A stretch of 56,923 nt of DNA, taken from positions 17,754-74,676 of the forward strand of contig NZ_KI912483.1 of assembly GCF_000518705.1 (NCBI RefSeq). The letters run 5' to 3'. The notes under the pieces are model-generated. The model saw only the letters and a list, made by a program, of their open reading frames with translations, ran no database searches and was not told the origin of the DNA. This stretch comes from Shewanella colwelliana ATCC 39565. GTDB taxonomy: Bacteria > Pseudomonadota > Gammaproteobacteria > Enterobacterales > Shewanellaceae. Positions 16,049 to 25,198 of the stretch are shown in pieces; within the stretch, counting starts at the first letter, position 1; the number at the start of each line of letters is the position of its first letter. The position numbers and the translations under genes are program-made.

Positions 16049-17113
16049 TTATTTATCCAATAAATTGTACTTTTTCAAAATTCCACGCAGTTGATGATAG
16101 CTAAGACCAAGTAATTCAGCGGTTTTTTTCTGATTATATTGTCCAACTTCCAAGGCTTGCTTTAGCAAATTGGTTTCTTGGCTTTCACAGTGGGTTTTGA
16201 AGTCGAGCGGAAAATCAACTTTGGGAACTGTGATGGCTTGTGATTCTGGGTCAGGTTGAGATGTTGGCGTGTCGCTATGTTCAACTTGCGGTTGCTGTCT
16301 CGATTTGGTTTTTACGCGTTGTGTGGGGCGATAGGGTGACGAAAATGGGTCGATAACAATGCTATCAATGGCTGCGTGAAGGTCTGTATTACGGTACACG
16401 CTGCGTTCTACGACGTTTTTCAACTCACGAATATTACCTGGCCAGCTATATTCCATAAGCTGCTCAACGGCATTTGAGGTAAACCCATCAAACAGTTCAT
16501 GTTTAAGTTGCCTTGCCATGCCAATCGCAAAGTATTCAGCCAGCGGCATAATATCTTCTTTTCGATGCCTTAGTGGCGGTAAAGTGATCACATCAAAGGC
16601 CAAACGGTCGAGTAGATCGGCTCGAAATTCGCCCGCATCAGCTAAAGAGGGCAGATCTTCATTCGCTGCACACACCAGTCGAACGTCAGTTTGTACCGTT
16701 TTGCTCCCGCCAACCCGTTCAAACTCACCATATTCTATGACTCGTAATAATTTTTCCTGAATAAGCCCTGAGGTATTGGCGAGTTCATCAAGAAATAGAG
16801 TGCCGCCATCAGCACGCTCAAAACGGCCTTCATGCTTCTTGCTTGCGCCAGTAAATGCGCCAGCATCATGGCCAAATAATTCACTTTCAAGTAAATTTTC
16901 GCTTAATGATGAGCAATTTAGTTTAATGAAACTTTGATCCCACCGCTGAGAAAGGTAATGTAAACGCTCGGCGATCAATTCTTTACCTGTACCGCGCTCA
17001 CCGATAATGAGCACAGGTTTAGAGAGAGGCGCAATTTTTGAAACGTGTTCTAACACTTCAAGTAGCGCATTCGATGAACCAATAAGATTGTCTTGCTGAA
17101 ATTGAGTAGCCAC
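16049..17113 (-). CDS. pspF: PspF, sigma-54 transcriptional activator of the phage shock operon
   Basis: A 354-residue AAA+ enhancer-binding protein without a receiver domain, as in PspF. Walker A is GERGTGKE, the sigma-54 contact loop is GAFTGA, Walker B is GGTLFLDE, and the C-terminal Fis-type helix-turn-helix is KKTAELLGLSYHQLRGILKK. It activates pspA from upstream sites and is held inactive by PspA. The start is GTG. It is divergent from pspA with a 178-nt shared control region and lies upstream of sapABCDF on the same strand, the classic arrangement. Confidence 0.96.
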   Translation of the reverse strand: MATQFQQDNLIGSSNALLEVLEHVSKIAPLSKPVLIIGERGTGKELIAERLHYLSQRWDQSFIKLNCSSLSENLLESELFGHDAGAFTGASKKHEGRFERADGGTLFLDELANTSGLIQEKLLRVIEYGEFERVGGSKTVQTDVRLVCAANEDLPSLADAGEFRADLLDRLAFDVITLPPLRHRKEDIMPLAEYFAIGMARQLKHELFDGFTSNAVEQLMEYSWPGNIRELKNVVERSVYRNTDLHAAIDSIVIDPFSSPYRPTQRVKTKSRQQPQVEHSDTPTSQPDPESQAITVPKVDFPLDFKTHCESQETNLLKQALEVGQYNQKKTAELLGLSYHQLRGILKKYNLLDK

Positions 17114-17233
17114 AGTAAATTTTAGTCTTTCACGCTAATTATTGGTGAAATTAATAATATGTTCCTGAGGAATTAAAATAAAGTAAAAGTTAAAATATTG
17201 TTTAAGTTGCTGTATATTAAGGGTTAGTAAAAG

Positions 17234-17250
17234 TTGGCACGCTAAATGTA
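17234..17250 (+). promoter_or_regulatory. sigma-54 (-24/-12) promoter of pspA
   Basis: TTGGCACGCTAAATGTA matches the sigma-54 consensus TGGCACG-N4-TTGCA with GG at -24 and a slightly weak -12 (TGT for TGC). It closely resembles the E. coli pspA promoter. It lies 42 nt before pspA and opposite pspF. Confidence 0.85.
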
Positions 17251-17291
17251 TTATTCTTTGCGACACCAACGTTAATTTAGAGGACAGTATT

Positions 17292-17975
17292 ATGGGAATT
17301 TTCTCTCGCTTCGCAGATATCATCAACTCGAATATCAGCGCATTACTTGATAAAGCCGAAGATCCAGAAAAAATGGTTCGCCTTATCATCCAAGAAATGG
17401 AAGACACCTTAGTTGAAGTACGTTCAACGTCAGCCAAAGTGCTTGCCGAGAAGAAAGAGATTCTTCGTCGTATCGCTAAAGTGCAAGAGCAAGTGCAAGA
17501 TTGGCAGGATAAAGCGGAATTGGCTTTATCGAAAGATCGTGAAGACTTAGCTAAAGCTGCATTGCTTGAAAAGCAGAAAGCCAGTGAATTGGCTGCTACG
17601 CTAGAACAAGAGCTAGTTGTTGTTGAAGAGCAGATTAATCGCTTGAAAGAGGAAGTTAATCTACTTCAAGAAAAGTTAGCCGATGCTAAAGCACGTCAAA
17701 AGACGATTATCATGCGCAAGCAGACAGCCTCTTCACGCTTAGAAGTTAAGCGTCAGCTAGATTCAAGTAAAATTGATAATGCTATGAGCAAGTTTGAGCA
17801 ATATGAGCGTCGAGTTGAAGGGCTAGAGTCACAAGTCGAATCTTATGACTTGGGCAACCAAAAGACACTAAATGATGAGTTTGCTGCATTAGAAGCTGAA
17901 GATTCAGTGAACGCTGAGCTTGAAGCATTGAAAGCTAAAGTCAACGCAAGCAAAACAAAAAAGCAAACTAAATAA
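17292..17975 (+). CDS. pspA: PspA, phage shock protein A
   Basis: A 227-residue peripheral inner-membrane protein of the ESCRT-III-like PspA/Vipp1 family. The N-terminal amphipathic helix MGIFSRFADIINSNISALLD is followed by an almost entirely coiled-coil body rich in Glu, Lys and Gln. It binds damaged membranes, helps preserve the proton-motive force, and in the resting state inhibits PspF. The ATG follows AGAGGACAG. It is the first gene of pspABC-ycjX-ycjF and is driven by the sigma-54 promoter at 17234. Confidence 0.97.
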   Translation: MGIFSRFADIINSNISALLDKAEDPEKMVRLIIQEMEDTLVEVRSTSAKVLAEKKEILRRIAKVQEQVQDWQDKAELALSKDREDLAKAALLEKQKASELAATLEQELVVVEEQINRLKEEVNLLQEKLADAKARQKTIIMRKQTASSRLEVKRQLDSSKIDNAMSKFEQYERRVEGLESQVESYDLGNQKTLNDEFAALEAEDSVNAELEALKAKVNASKTKKQTK

Positions 17976-17995
17976 CAACGATTCTGAGGTGAGTT

Positions 17996-18235
17996 ATGGA
18001 TATGGACTTATTAATAGCCCCGATTATTATCTTTATGATAGTGGTGGCGCCCATCTGGCTAATTCTACATTACCGTAGTAAGCGCCAAGTGAGCCAGGGA
18101 CTCACTGAAGAAGAGTTTACTCAGCTCAATGAGTTAATCGGCAAAGCAGATAAAATGGCCCTACGCATTGAAACATTGGAAGCGATTTTAGATAGCGAGG
18201 CCCCACAATGGAGAAATCGAGATGAGCGAATCTAA
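17996..18235 (+). CDS. pspB: PspB, envelope stress membrane protein
   Basis: A 79-residue protein with one N-terminal transmembrane helix (about residues 3-24, LLIAPIIIFMIVVAPIWLIL), a basic stretch (YRSKRQ) and a coiled-coil C-terminus. With PspC it senses envelope stress and recruits PspA away from PspF. The ATG follows GAGGTGAGTT. An alternative ATG lies two codons in. It ends 14 nt inside pspC, so the pair is translationally coupled. Confidence 0.94.
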   Translation: MDMDLLIAPIIIFMIVVAPIWLILHYRSKRQVSQGLTEEEFTQLNELIGKADKMALRIETLEAILDSEAPQWRNRDERI

Positions 18236-18617
18236 CGGACGACCCTTATATCGAATCCCCGAGTCAGGAAAGATAGCCGGAGTATGTGCAGGGATAGCAG
18301 ACTACTTCAACTTTGAAACCTGGTTAGTGAGAGTGGTCGCCGCATCGATATTTTTGCTTGGGGGATCGGGAATTATCTTCATCATCTATGTGCTACTTTG
18401 GATGATATTAGATATTAAACCTGGCAGCGCAAAGAACAAGCAACAGCACAAAGAGATAGAAGTTAAGAAAAAGGTTTGGCAAGCAGGAGAGCCTGCCAAA
18501 GCAGCGTTAAGGGATGTAAGTAGTCAATTTAGGCATTTGGAAATGAGACTGCAAAACCTTGAGCGTCACGTAACATCTGATAGCTTCGATCTCAAACGAG
18601 AGATCAATAATCTTTAA
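18222..18617 (+). CDS. pspC: PspC, envelope stress membrane protein
   Basis: A 131-residue protein with the PspC domain: LYRIPESGKIAGVCAGIADY, then a hydrophobic segment (about 40-65, ending in LLWMILDIKPG), then a charged coiled-coil tail. It works with PspB as the sensor of inner-membrane damage. The ATG at 18222 follows GGAGAAATCGA within pspB. Confidence 0.95.
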   Translation: MSESNGRPLYRIPESGKIAGVCAGIADYFNFETWLVRVVAASIFLLGGSGIIFIIYVLLWMILDIKPGSAKNKQQHKEIEVKKKVWQAGEPAKAALRDVSSQFRHLEMRLQNLERHVTSDSFDLKREINNL

Positions 18618-18669
18618 TCCTTTCAATGGGCGGTCTATTCCGCCCTTTAACGCGTCTAAGATATAGGTT

Positions 18670-20112
18670 ATGAATTCATTTAACCGCTCATTGAAACAGC
18701 TTTCTCAGCACTCTCAGTCCCTGATTAAACGCACTACCGATAATCATATCCGTTTAGCTGTAACAGGTTTATCAGGTGCCGGCAAAACCGCATTCATTAC
18801 CGGGTTAGTGAATCAATTATTACATAGTGGTGCAGGGGGCTCGCTTAATGCCTTACCATTGTGGCAGGTCGCTCGTGACGAGCGACTCTATGGCGTTAAG
18901 CGCGCCATGCAACCCGATATGACTATAGCCAGTTTTGACTATGAGGCGGCGATGAGTGCACTTAGTGATATCACGCCCCATTGGCCAGCATCGACCCGCA
19001 GCATTAGTGAACTGAGGTTAGCTATTCGGTATCAACCTCTCAAAGGGTTGCGCGCTAAATTTACCGACAGTGCCACACTGTTTTTAGATATTGTCGACTA
19101 TCCTGGCGAGTGGCTGCTTGATTTACCTATGCTCAAGCTATCTTATCTGCAATGGTCGCAACAGCAGCTTAAGCGACAATCAATGCTGGCGCTGAGTGAG
19201 CATTATCAGCCTTTTATTAATGCGTGTAAGTCGATTGCGTTGAGTGAAAATGCAGAAGAGCAAACGCTTAAAGATATTGCCAAGCTGTATCAAACGCTGT
19301 TGGTCGACAGTGTCGAAACCCATGGTTTCTATAATGCCCAACCAGGACGAATGTTATTGCCAGGTGAGCTTGTTGATACACCGATTCTGGCTTTTTTCCC
19401 CTTGTTAGGCACAATTGATGCGCAGGTTGATGAGTTAGAAAAAAGCCCCAAGGCGTCTTACTATCATGTGTTGAAAAGCCGCTATCAAAGTTACGTTGCA
19501 GAGGTGGTGAAACCCTTCTATCGCGATTATTTTGCCAAGTTCGATCGTCAAGTGGTATTGGTGGACTGTTTTACGCCACTTAATCGTGGCAAGGCCCAAT
19601 TTGAAGATATGAAAAGTGCACTTGATGGCATTATGGAAAGCTTTAATTTTGGTCAATCAAATATTCTTAAACGACTGTTTTCACCACGCATCGATAAATT
19701 ACTGTTTGCAGCGAGCAAGGTTGATCATATCACCCGAGATCAGCAGGGCAATGTCCTGTCGTTATTGACACAGCTTGTTAAGCAGAGTCAACAACATGCG
19801 CAATTTGAAGGCTGTAACGTAGAAGTGATGGCGATCAGTGCGATAAAAGCAACCGCCCACGGCATGGTGCAAAGTGGCACTAAGCAAGTTGAGGTGGTAA
19901 AGGGGGTTGATTTGGTCACAAATCAAGCGGTCACACTGTTTCCTGGTGAGGTACCAAAGCAGCTACCTCAAGGCGGATTTTGGACGGATCAAGGCTTTGA
20001 ATTTGTTAATTTTGCGCCGCCACAATTACCGTCAACGCAAGGTGATGTTCATTTTGAACACATTAGACTTGATCACCTATTGCAATACCTTGTCGGCGAT
20101 AAGCTTAACTAA
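18670..20112 (+). CDS. ycjX: YcjX family GTPase-like protein (DUF463)
   Basis: A 480-residue predicted P-loop NTPase, Walker A GLSGAGKT near residue 37, with the family segments IVDYPGEWLLDLPML and LFAASKVDHI (NKxD-like position). It belongs to the Psp regulon in E. coli. Its exact biochemical role is not settled. It follows pspC by 52 nt and precedes ycjF, its constant partner. No terminator was seen between them, so it is probably part of the sigma-54-driven transcript. Confidence 0.93.
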   Translation: MNSFNRSLKQLSQHSQSLIKRTTDNHIRLAVTGLSGAGKTAFITGLVNQLLHSGAGGSLNALPLWQVARDERLYGVKRAMQPDMTIASFDYEAAMSALSDITPHWPASTRSISELRLAIRYQPLKGLRAKFTDSATLFLDIVDYPGEWLLDLPMLKLSYLQWSQQQLKRQSMLALSEHYQPFINACKSIALSENAEEQTLKDIAKLYQTLLVDSVETHGFYNAQPGRMLLPGELVDTPILAFFPLLGTIDAQVDELEKSPKASYYHVLKSRYQSYVAEVVKPFYRDYFAKFDRQVVLVDCFTPLNRGKAQFEDMKSALDGIMESFNFGQSNILKRLFSPRIDKLLFAASKVDHITRDQQGNVLSLLTQLVKQSQQHAQFEGCNVEVMAISAIKATAHGMVQSGTKQVEVVKGVDLVTNQAVTLFPGEVPKQLPQGGFWTDQGFEFVNFAPPQLPSTQGDVHFEHIRLDHLLQYLVGDKLN

Positions 20113-20141
20113 GCCACTAAGTGTGGAGCCTAGGACAGATA

Positions 20142-21230
20142 ATGACTAAACACACCCAGTCTATAGCGAAGAAACAAGTTTTTGATCATGCAACGGTTAC
20201 CGAAGTTACACCTTTGCGTGAAGCAGAGCATTTTGACGGCAACGAGCTATTGCCTGAACCCGTCACAGAGATTTCAGAGAGCGACATAGAGCTGTTATCT
20301 GAGCGAGCGGATATGGGCGTCCAAGGTTTGCGAACGCACAAGAAGCGCCGCTGGTCTTGGCTAGCTAAGGGCACGTTATTCGGTCTGATAGCATTGGTCA
20401 TCAGTGAGACCGTATTGTCTTTGATGCAAGCATGGCAGCAGAGTCCGTGGCTGTTTGGTCTGTATGCCAGTGTTACCTCGATTATTCTGCTGTGGGTCAG
20501 CAATATCGTTTACGGCGAATGGCGTCAGTTGAAACGTCTTAGAGGCGTTGAAGAAGCACAGCAGGTTAGTGAGCGCTTAGCACTGAGTATGCAAATCGGT
20601 GAAGCGACTCCATTTATTGATAATATTTTAGCCAAATTGCCGTCTGATATCGATACCAGCAAATATGCACATCATGTCAGAGAAGAGCACAACGATGCCG
20701 AGAGAGTGCTGTTATTTGAATCCACAGTGCTAAACAGTATCGATGTTAAAGCTAAAAAATTAGTCCACCGTTATGCCACTGAGTCAGCATTATTGTTAGC
20801 GGCCAGTCCGCTCGCGGTATTGGATATGGCCATCATCTTGTGGCGTAACCAAAAGATGATCCGTGAGTTAGCCCGCTGCTATGGTATCGAGCTTGGTTAT
20901 TGGAGTCGTATTAAGCTAATTAAATCAGTGATCACCAACATTATTTATGCGGGTACCAGTGAGGTTGTAACCGATATAGGCACCCAACTCCTGTCGCTCG
21001 AATTGTCTGGTAAGGTTTCGGCAAGAATGGCGCAAGGTTTAGGTGGTGGCTTACTCACAGCGCGTCTGGGATATCAGACCATGGCCCTATGCCGACCCGT
21101 AGCATTTAACGCAGAGTCTCGGCCGAAGTTGACAAAAATCCACGCTGCATTGCTCGGTGAACTGAAAGACTTCTCCTTGTCTGCCTTAAGTAAAACCACC
21201 AGCCGTAACAAAGATTTTACATCTCGTTAG
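20142..21230 (+). CDS. ycjF: YcjF family membrane protein (DUF697)
   Basis: A 362-residue inner-membrane protein. A charged N-terminal cytoplasmic region with RTHKKRRWSWLAKG leads into two hydrophobic helices (about residues 70-125), then a helical DUF697 domain containing LLLAASPLAVLDMAIILWRN. I chose the ATG at 20142, after AGGACAG. A GTG at 20121 is in frame but lacks a clear ribosome-binding site. It is the last gene of the psp block. Confidence 0.92.
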   Translation: MTKHTQSIAKKQVFDHATVTEVTPLREAEHFDGNELLPEPVTEISESDIELLSERADMGVQGLRTHKKRRWSWLAKGTLFGLIALVISETVLSLMQAWQQSPWLFGLYASVTSIILLWVSNIVYGEWRQLKRLRGVEEAQQVSERLALSMQIGEATPFIDNILAKLPSDIDTSKYAHHVREEHNDAERVLLFESTVLNSIDVKAKKLVHRYATESALLLAASPLAVLDMAIILWRNQKMIRELARCYGIELGYWSRIKLIKSVITNIIYAGTSEVVTDIGTQLLSLELSGKVSARMAQGLGGGLLTARLGYQTMALCRPVAFNAESRPKLTKIHAALLGELKDFSLSALSKTTSRNKDFTSR

Positions 21231-21340
21231 TGCTTAATTATTGCCAATAGGTTTACCTTAACGTCATAAACGGTTCAAGGTAGCAGACCGCTCTCATTCA
21301 ACCCTAACAATAACAGTGAGCGGTGACCTCGGAGATTGTT

Positions 21341-22513
21341 ATGCAAGAAAAATGGAAGCTTGCCACTAAGGTAATTCATGCTGGGCACCAAAAAAATGAC
21401 AAGGGCGCGTTAGTGTCACCGCTGTATCAGTCAGCAACTTTTGTGTTTGATAGTGCAGAGCAAGGGGGAGAGCGCTTCGCTGGAGAACAAGAGGGGTATA
21501 TCTATACTCGCCTCGGTAACCCAACCACCGCAGAGTTTGAGCGCAAAATAGCCGCGTTGGAAGGGAGTGAATCGGCTGCGGCAACTGCATCAGGCATGGC
21601 CGCCGTCTCGGTAGCATTACTGGTTAACCTGAGTTGTGGTGACCACCTGGTTGCATCAAAAGCGGTCTACGGCTGCACTTACGCCTTAATGACCGAACAA
21701 TTTAAAAAATTTGGTATTGAAGTCACGTTAGTGGATTTTTGCGATCTTGACGCCATCAAAAAAGCAATTCAACCCAACAGTAAAGCCTTGTTCTGTGAAA
21801 CACCGGTTAATCCTCATCTGGACGTTTATGATCTCCGTGCAATCGCCAAGATAGCGCAACAACATCAGTTGGTGAGTATTGTCGATAACACTTTTATGAC
21901 GCCGCTACTGCAGCGACCACTTGAGTTTGGTATCGACATGGTGATCCACAGTGCAACCAAATACCTCAACGGTCATGGTGATGTGATAGCAGGTGTCGTG
22001 TGCGGCAGCGATGAGATGATCCATAAGGTTAAGTATGAAGTGTTGAAAGACATTGGCGGTGTTTTATCACCTCATGATGCGTGGCTAATTTTACGTGGAC
22101 TTAAAACATTGGATGTGAGGTTAACGCGCCATTGTGATAGTGCGGAGCGGATTGCTGAGTATTTAGCGTCACACAGTCAGGTCTCCCGAGTCTATTATCC
22201 TGGTTTGCCTAACCATCCTGGGCGTAAGCTACTTGGCACCCAGATGCGACGTGCTGGCGGGGTTATCGCCTTCGAGCTTGATGGCGATTTAGCCGCTGCG
22301 GTTGGGTTTGTTAATCGACTTAAAATGTTTACTATTGCCGTGAGTTTAGGCGATGCCGAATCTCTGATACAGCATCCCGCCTCGATGACCCATTCTCCCT
22401 ATTCGCCAGAGGAGCGCCATGCTGCCGGTATTAGTGATAACCTCCTGCGGATCTCTGTGGGTTTAGAAGACGTTGAAGATATTATTGCTGATTTAGAGCA
22501 GGCATTTAGTTAG
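21341..22513 (+). CDS. mdeA: methionine gamma-lyase (PLP-dependent, Cys/Met metabolism family)
   Basis: A 390-residue PLP enzyme of the gamma-family. It should cleave L-methionine to methanethiol, 2-oxobutyrate and ammonia. The PLP lysine is Lys207 in HSATKYLNGHGD. The active-site Tyr110-Gly-Cys112 has the cysteine that distinguishes methionine gamma-lyase (P. putida Tyr114/Cys116/Lys211; constant offset of four) from cystathionine lyases and synthases. The ATG at 21341 follows CGGAGA. An upstream GTG at 21323 is less likely. Cystathionine gamma-synthase remains a weaker alternative. No MetJ box was recognised. Confidence 0.88.
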   Translation: MQEKWKLATKVIHAGHQKNDKGALVSPLYQSATFVFDSAEQGGERFAGEQEGYIYTRLGNPTTAEFERKIAALEGSESAAATASGMAAVSVALLVNLSCGDHLVASKAVYGCTYALMTEQFKKFGIEVTLVDFCDLDAIKKAIQPNSKALFCETPVNPHLDVYDLRAIAKIAQQHQLVSIVDNTFMTPLLQRPLEFGIDMVIHSATKYLNGHGDVIAGVVCGSDEMIHKVKYEVLKDIGGVLSPHDAWLILRGLKTLDVRLTRHCDSAERIAEYLASHSQVSRVYYPGLPNHPGRKLLGTQMRRAGGVIAFELDGDLAAAVGFVNRLKMFTIAVSLGDAESLIQHPASMTHSPYSPEERHAAGISDNLLRISVGLEDVEDIIADLEQAFS

Positions 22514-22522
22514 CGTTATAAG

Positions 22523-22550
22523 GCGGTCGGTTGTGAGGTTAACCGACCGC
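22523..22550. terminator. hairpin between convergent genes
   Basis: GCGGTCGGTT and AACCGACCGC form a perfect 10-bp stem with an 8-nt loop. No proper T-run is present on either strand. It sits between the convergent mdeA and the DASS transporter and may terminate or block read-through from both sides. Confidence 0.55.
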
Positions 22551-22557
22551 TTAACGT

Positions 22558-23949
22558 TTAGATGGTCCAGAATAGATGGGCGATAATGTAGAGGACTAAC
22601 ATACTGATAAAGTTAATGATCACCCCCGCCCGCATCATCTCCGACTGCTTAATAAAGCCAGAACCATAGACGATGGCATTTGGTGGCGTGGCAACCGGGA
22701 GCATAAACGCACAAGAGGCAGCGATACCGATTAAAACTGATAGCATTATAGGTGATAACCCTAAGGCTTCAGCGATTGCCGCAAACACGGGAACAAGTAA
22801 GGCTGCGCTAGCTGTATTACTGGCAAATTCGGTGAGCATCACCACAAAAAAGATCACCGCAAAGGTGAACAATGCCATATGAGTATTGCCAAAAATATCC
22901 GTAACCCAATGGGCCAAAAACACACTGGTTCCCGTTGTTTTTAAAATAGCACTTAGGGTTAAGCCACCACCGAAAAGAATCAGTACGCCCCAATCTGTGG
23001 TTTTTTCTATCTTTTTCCACTGCACTAGCCCAAGGCCAGCAAGCAACACGACAGCGCCTAGTGCAACGATGGTATCAAATTGTGCTATGCCTCCAAGTGC
23101 CGCCGAAATCGGTTTACTGAATATCCAACAGCCTACTGTGACGATAAAAATCACTAAGGTTAGTTTTCCTGTCATCCCCAACTGCTCTTTGCTTTGAGGA
23201 ATTGTGCATACCACGTTTAGGTTTGGTTTAAGGTAAAGGTATAGTGCTATGAGCATCGCTGGGAGCATCAGTGCAACCGTTATCAAGCCAAACTCCAGCC
23301 AGTCGGCAAAGCTTAGACCAACCTGCGCGGCAGCAATGGCGTTGGGTGGACTCCCGACCAAGGTGCCAATACCACCAATGTTGGCAGAATATGCAATACC
23401 AAGCAGCATGAACAGGTAGGTGTTTCGATGCTCCTTAATGTCCAACTGCTGCAAGATGCCTAATGCCAGAGGCAGCATCATGGCGGCCGTTGCTGTGTTG
23501 CTGATCCACATAGATAACAGCGCCGTTATACCAAATAGCATCATGCAGGCGATGCTGAGTTTGCCTTTAGATGCGGTGAGAACTTTATGGGTAATGCGTC
23601 TATCTATTCCTTGATGATTTAACGCCGCGGCGAGTACAAAGCCACCGAAAAACAAGTAGATGATTGGATTAGCAAAGTTACTCATAGCGGTTTTAGTTTC
23701 AAAAACCCCGAGTAACACCCCCATGATAGGGATCAGTATTGCCGTGACACTAATGTGGATCGCTTCGGTTAACCAAAGGATTGCGGCAAAGATAAGAATA
23801 GAGAGTCCAGTATTTACGCCAGATTCAAATGGTAAAAAATTATACAGCAGAAAAAATAAGCCGATATTAGCAAACAAAATGAGTAACTTGTTTTGCGTTG
23901 ATGCGTTAGTTTCACTCACTGGCATAGCCGAAGTATTTTCTAAGGTCAT
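22558..23949 (-). CDS. DASS/SLC13 family sodium-coupled anion symporter
   Basis: A 463-residue polytopic inner-membrane protein with about 11-12 hydrophobic segments. It has the family pattern of two repeats each ending in an SNT motif: ISNTATAAMM (first half) and ASNTASAALL (second half), which bind sodium and substrate. The C-terminal ATPPNAIVYGSG is typical of di- and tricarboxylate transporters. The likely substrate is a C4-dicarboxylate such as succinate; sulfate cannot be excluded. It is convergent with mdeA and has no obvious partner gene. Confidence 0.9.
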   Translation of the reverse strand: MTLENTSAMPVSETNASTQNKLLILFANIGLFFLLYNFLPFESGVNTGLSILIFAAILWLTEAIHISVTAILIPIMGVLLGVFETKTAMSNFANPIIYLFFGGFVLAAALNHQGIDRRITHKVLTASKGKLSIACMMLFGITALLSMWISNTATAAMMLPLALGILQQLDIKEHRNTYLFMLLGIAYSANIGGIGTLVGSPPNAIAAAQVGLSFADWLEFGLITVALMLPAMLIALYLYLKPNLNVVCTIPQSKEQLGMTGKLTLVIFIVTVGCWIFSKPISAALGGIAQFDTIVALGAVVLLAGLGLVQWKKIEKTTDWGVLILFGGGLTLSAILKTTGTSVFLAHWVTDIFGNTHMALFTFAVIFFVVMLTEFASNTASAALLVPVFAAIAEALGLSPIMLSVLIGIAASCAFMLPVATPPNAIVYGSGFIKQSEMMRAGVIINFISMLVLYIIAHLFWTI

Positions 23950-24517
23950 GTAGGGTCCTTATTGTCGTTATTATATAGAGGGTCAACGGAATGAGCGGGT
24001 GAGCATGCAGGACTAATTGATTGCGTTTCAAAGATATAATCTGTACTGCAATATGGACTAAACGTGGTTTACCGCTTGCAGTTTCTTTGCGTAATTCGTT
24101 GTTAGGTTTCCGACAGTCTAATGCAGAGGCTAGCAGTGCCATATACTCGTTGACACGACACACTAGCTCAGTAATTACTCACTGCAAAATGATTTATTTC
24201 GTCATAAATTTTCCAAATTGAACGGTTATAAATGTGTGCTAGATGCAACAAAAGGGCTGAATTTAGCCGTTGATCACTGAATTCAGACTGCGAAAGATCA
24301 TATTTTTTTTCATGGCGCGTAAAAATCATTCATATTGCTAATCTTCTGAAAGAAATAGAAAAACAATTACTGTGATCCTGGTCACTGCGTGGCGGGGTGC
24401 TCGGTGCTGAGGGTCACGTATTGGCGTAACTTTTGAACTTGTTCTATGTTTTTAATGCGGCCAAGGAAAAGGATTGCTGGCTGTATGTTTATTAATATGG
24501 ATTAAAAGGAGACGATT
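23950..24517. other. 568-nt intergenic region, no gene; holds a candidate CRP site
   Basis: This lies between the divergent DASS transporter and comEA-like genes. Short open frames here lack ribosome-binding sites and family features. The only convincing signal is the CRP-type site at 24371-24386. Confidence 0.6.
24371..24386 (+). promoter_or_regulatory. candidate CRP binding site
   Basis: TGTGA-TCCTGG-TCACT matches nine of ten bases of TGTGA-N6-TCACA. It lies 132 nt upstream of the comEA-like start and about 420 nt from the DASS start. Target assignment is inferred. Confidence 0.5.
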
Positions 24518-24823
24518 ATGAAAATGTCATTTCTTGGCGTGCTCGTTGCAGCAGCGCTAATGGTAGCCCCAGCACTTGCCGCAGAAAAAGTTACGCCACA
24601 GTCTGAAGTATCCAAAACCCTCACCCAAATGGAGGCGGTAAACATTAATACTGCTAGCGCTGAACAGCTAACTCAACTTAAAGGTGTTGGCGAAAGCAAG
24701 GCGCAGGCTATTATTGAATATCGTAAAGCGCATGGTGGCTTTAAAAACCTGGATGAATTAACGCAGGTTAAGGGGATCGGCCCCAAACTACTTGAGCAAA
24801 ATCGAGCCAGTTTAAAGTTGTAA
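24518..24823 (+). CDS. ComEA-like helix-hairpin-helix DNA-binding protein, periplasmic
   Basis: A 101-residue secreted protein: signal peptide MKMSFLGVLVAAALMVAPAL-A (cleavage near residue 21), then a double helix-hairpin-helix domain (VNINTASAEQLTQLKGVGES and LTQVKGIGPKLLEQ). Such proteins bind DNA without sequence specificity. ComEA homologues pull transforming DNA into the periplasm, and E. coli YbaV is a relative of unknown role. The ATG follows AAAAGGAGACG. It stands alone between its terminator and a CRP-type site. The domain is certain; a role in DNA uptake is inferred. Confidence 0.9.
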   Translation: MKMSFLGVLVAAALMVAPALAAEKVTPQSEVSKTLTQMEAVNINTASAEQLTQLKGVGESKAQAIIEYRKAHGGFKNLDELTQVKGIGPKLLEQNRASLKL

Positions 24824-24847
24824 AAATGGTGGTTGACGGTATCGTTA

Positions 24848-24870
24848 AATGCCCGCGTCAGCGGGCATTT
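24848..24870 (+). terminator. terminator after the comEA-like gene
   Basis: AAATGCCCGC-GTCA-GCGGGCATTT, a 10-bp perfect stem with a tetraloop and a short T-run, 25 nt after the stop. Confidence 0.8.
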
Positions 24871-24923
24871 GTATAGAGAAGCAGCAGTTAACAGCAAAGC
24901 ATCAGTAACATCACGATATTCAC

Positions 24924-24952
24924 TTGATTGCTGAGCCACCATAGTAGATAAT
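24924..24952 (+). promoter_or_regulatory. candidate ffs promoter
   Basis: TTGATT (24924-24929) and GATAAT (24947-24952) have exact 17-nt spacing, followed by a GC-rich discriminator GCTCGCC as in stable-RNA promoters. A start near 24959 leaves a 5' leader of about 30 nt. E. coli 4.5S precursor also has a leader, removed by RNase P. Confidence 0.6.
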
Positions 24953-24988
24953 GCTCGCCGTCTTAAAGAGAACATCTTTAAGAATCTA

Positions 24989-25100
24989 TGGTGACCCTAG
25001 GGTCCCCCCGCAATGATAACCTGTGAACTCGGCCAGGCCCGGAAGGGAGCAACCGCAGCAGGCGACTCATGTGCCGGGGTGTGGCTCTAGGGAAACCTCC
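24989..25100 (+). ncRNA. ffs: 4.5S RNA of the signal recognition particle
   Basis: The SRP RNA core is recognisable: CCAGGCCCGGAAGGGAGCA and GCAGCAGGCGACTCATGTGC, aligning with E. coli 4.5S RNA (GGUCCGGAAGGAAGCAGCC). The GGAA tetraloop and asymmetric loop that bind Ffh are preserved. The outer ends pair GGTGACCCTAG with CTAGGGAAACC to form the long hairpin. Ends are estimated from that pairing, within a few bases. It forms the SRP with Ffh and targets inner-membrane proteins. Confidence 0.93.
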
Positions 25101-25198
25101 AAAACTCCCCTATTTAGAAATAACTCCCTGATTTTAAATGATATTTTAACTGGTCTTTTCAGTTTCTTATCTTAAATCGGCCTAGTTGTACAATTCCT

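Noticed and set aside
24021..24221. short plus-strand open frame upstream of the comEA-like gene
   Set aside because: No ribosome-binding site, no recognisable domain, and composition typical of intergenic sequence.
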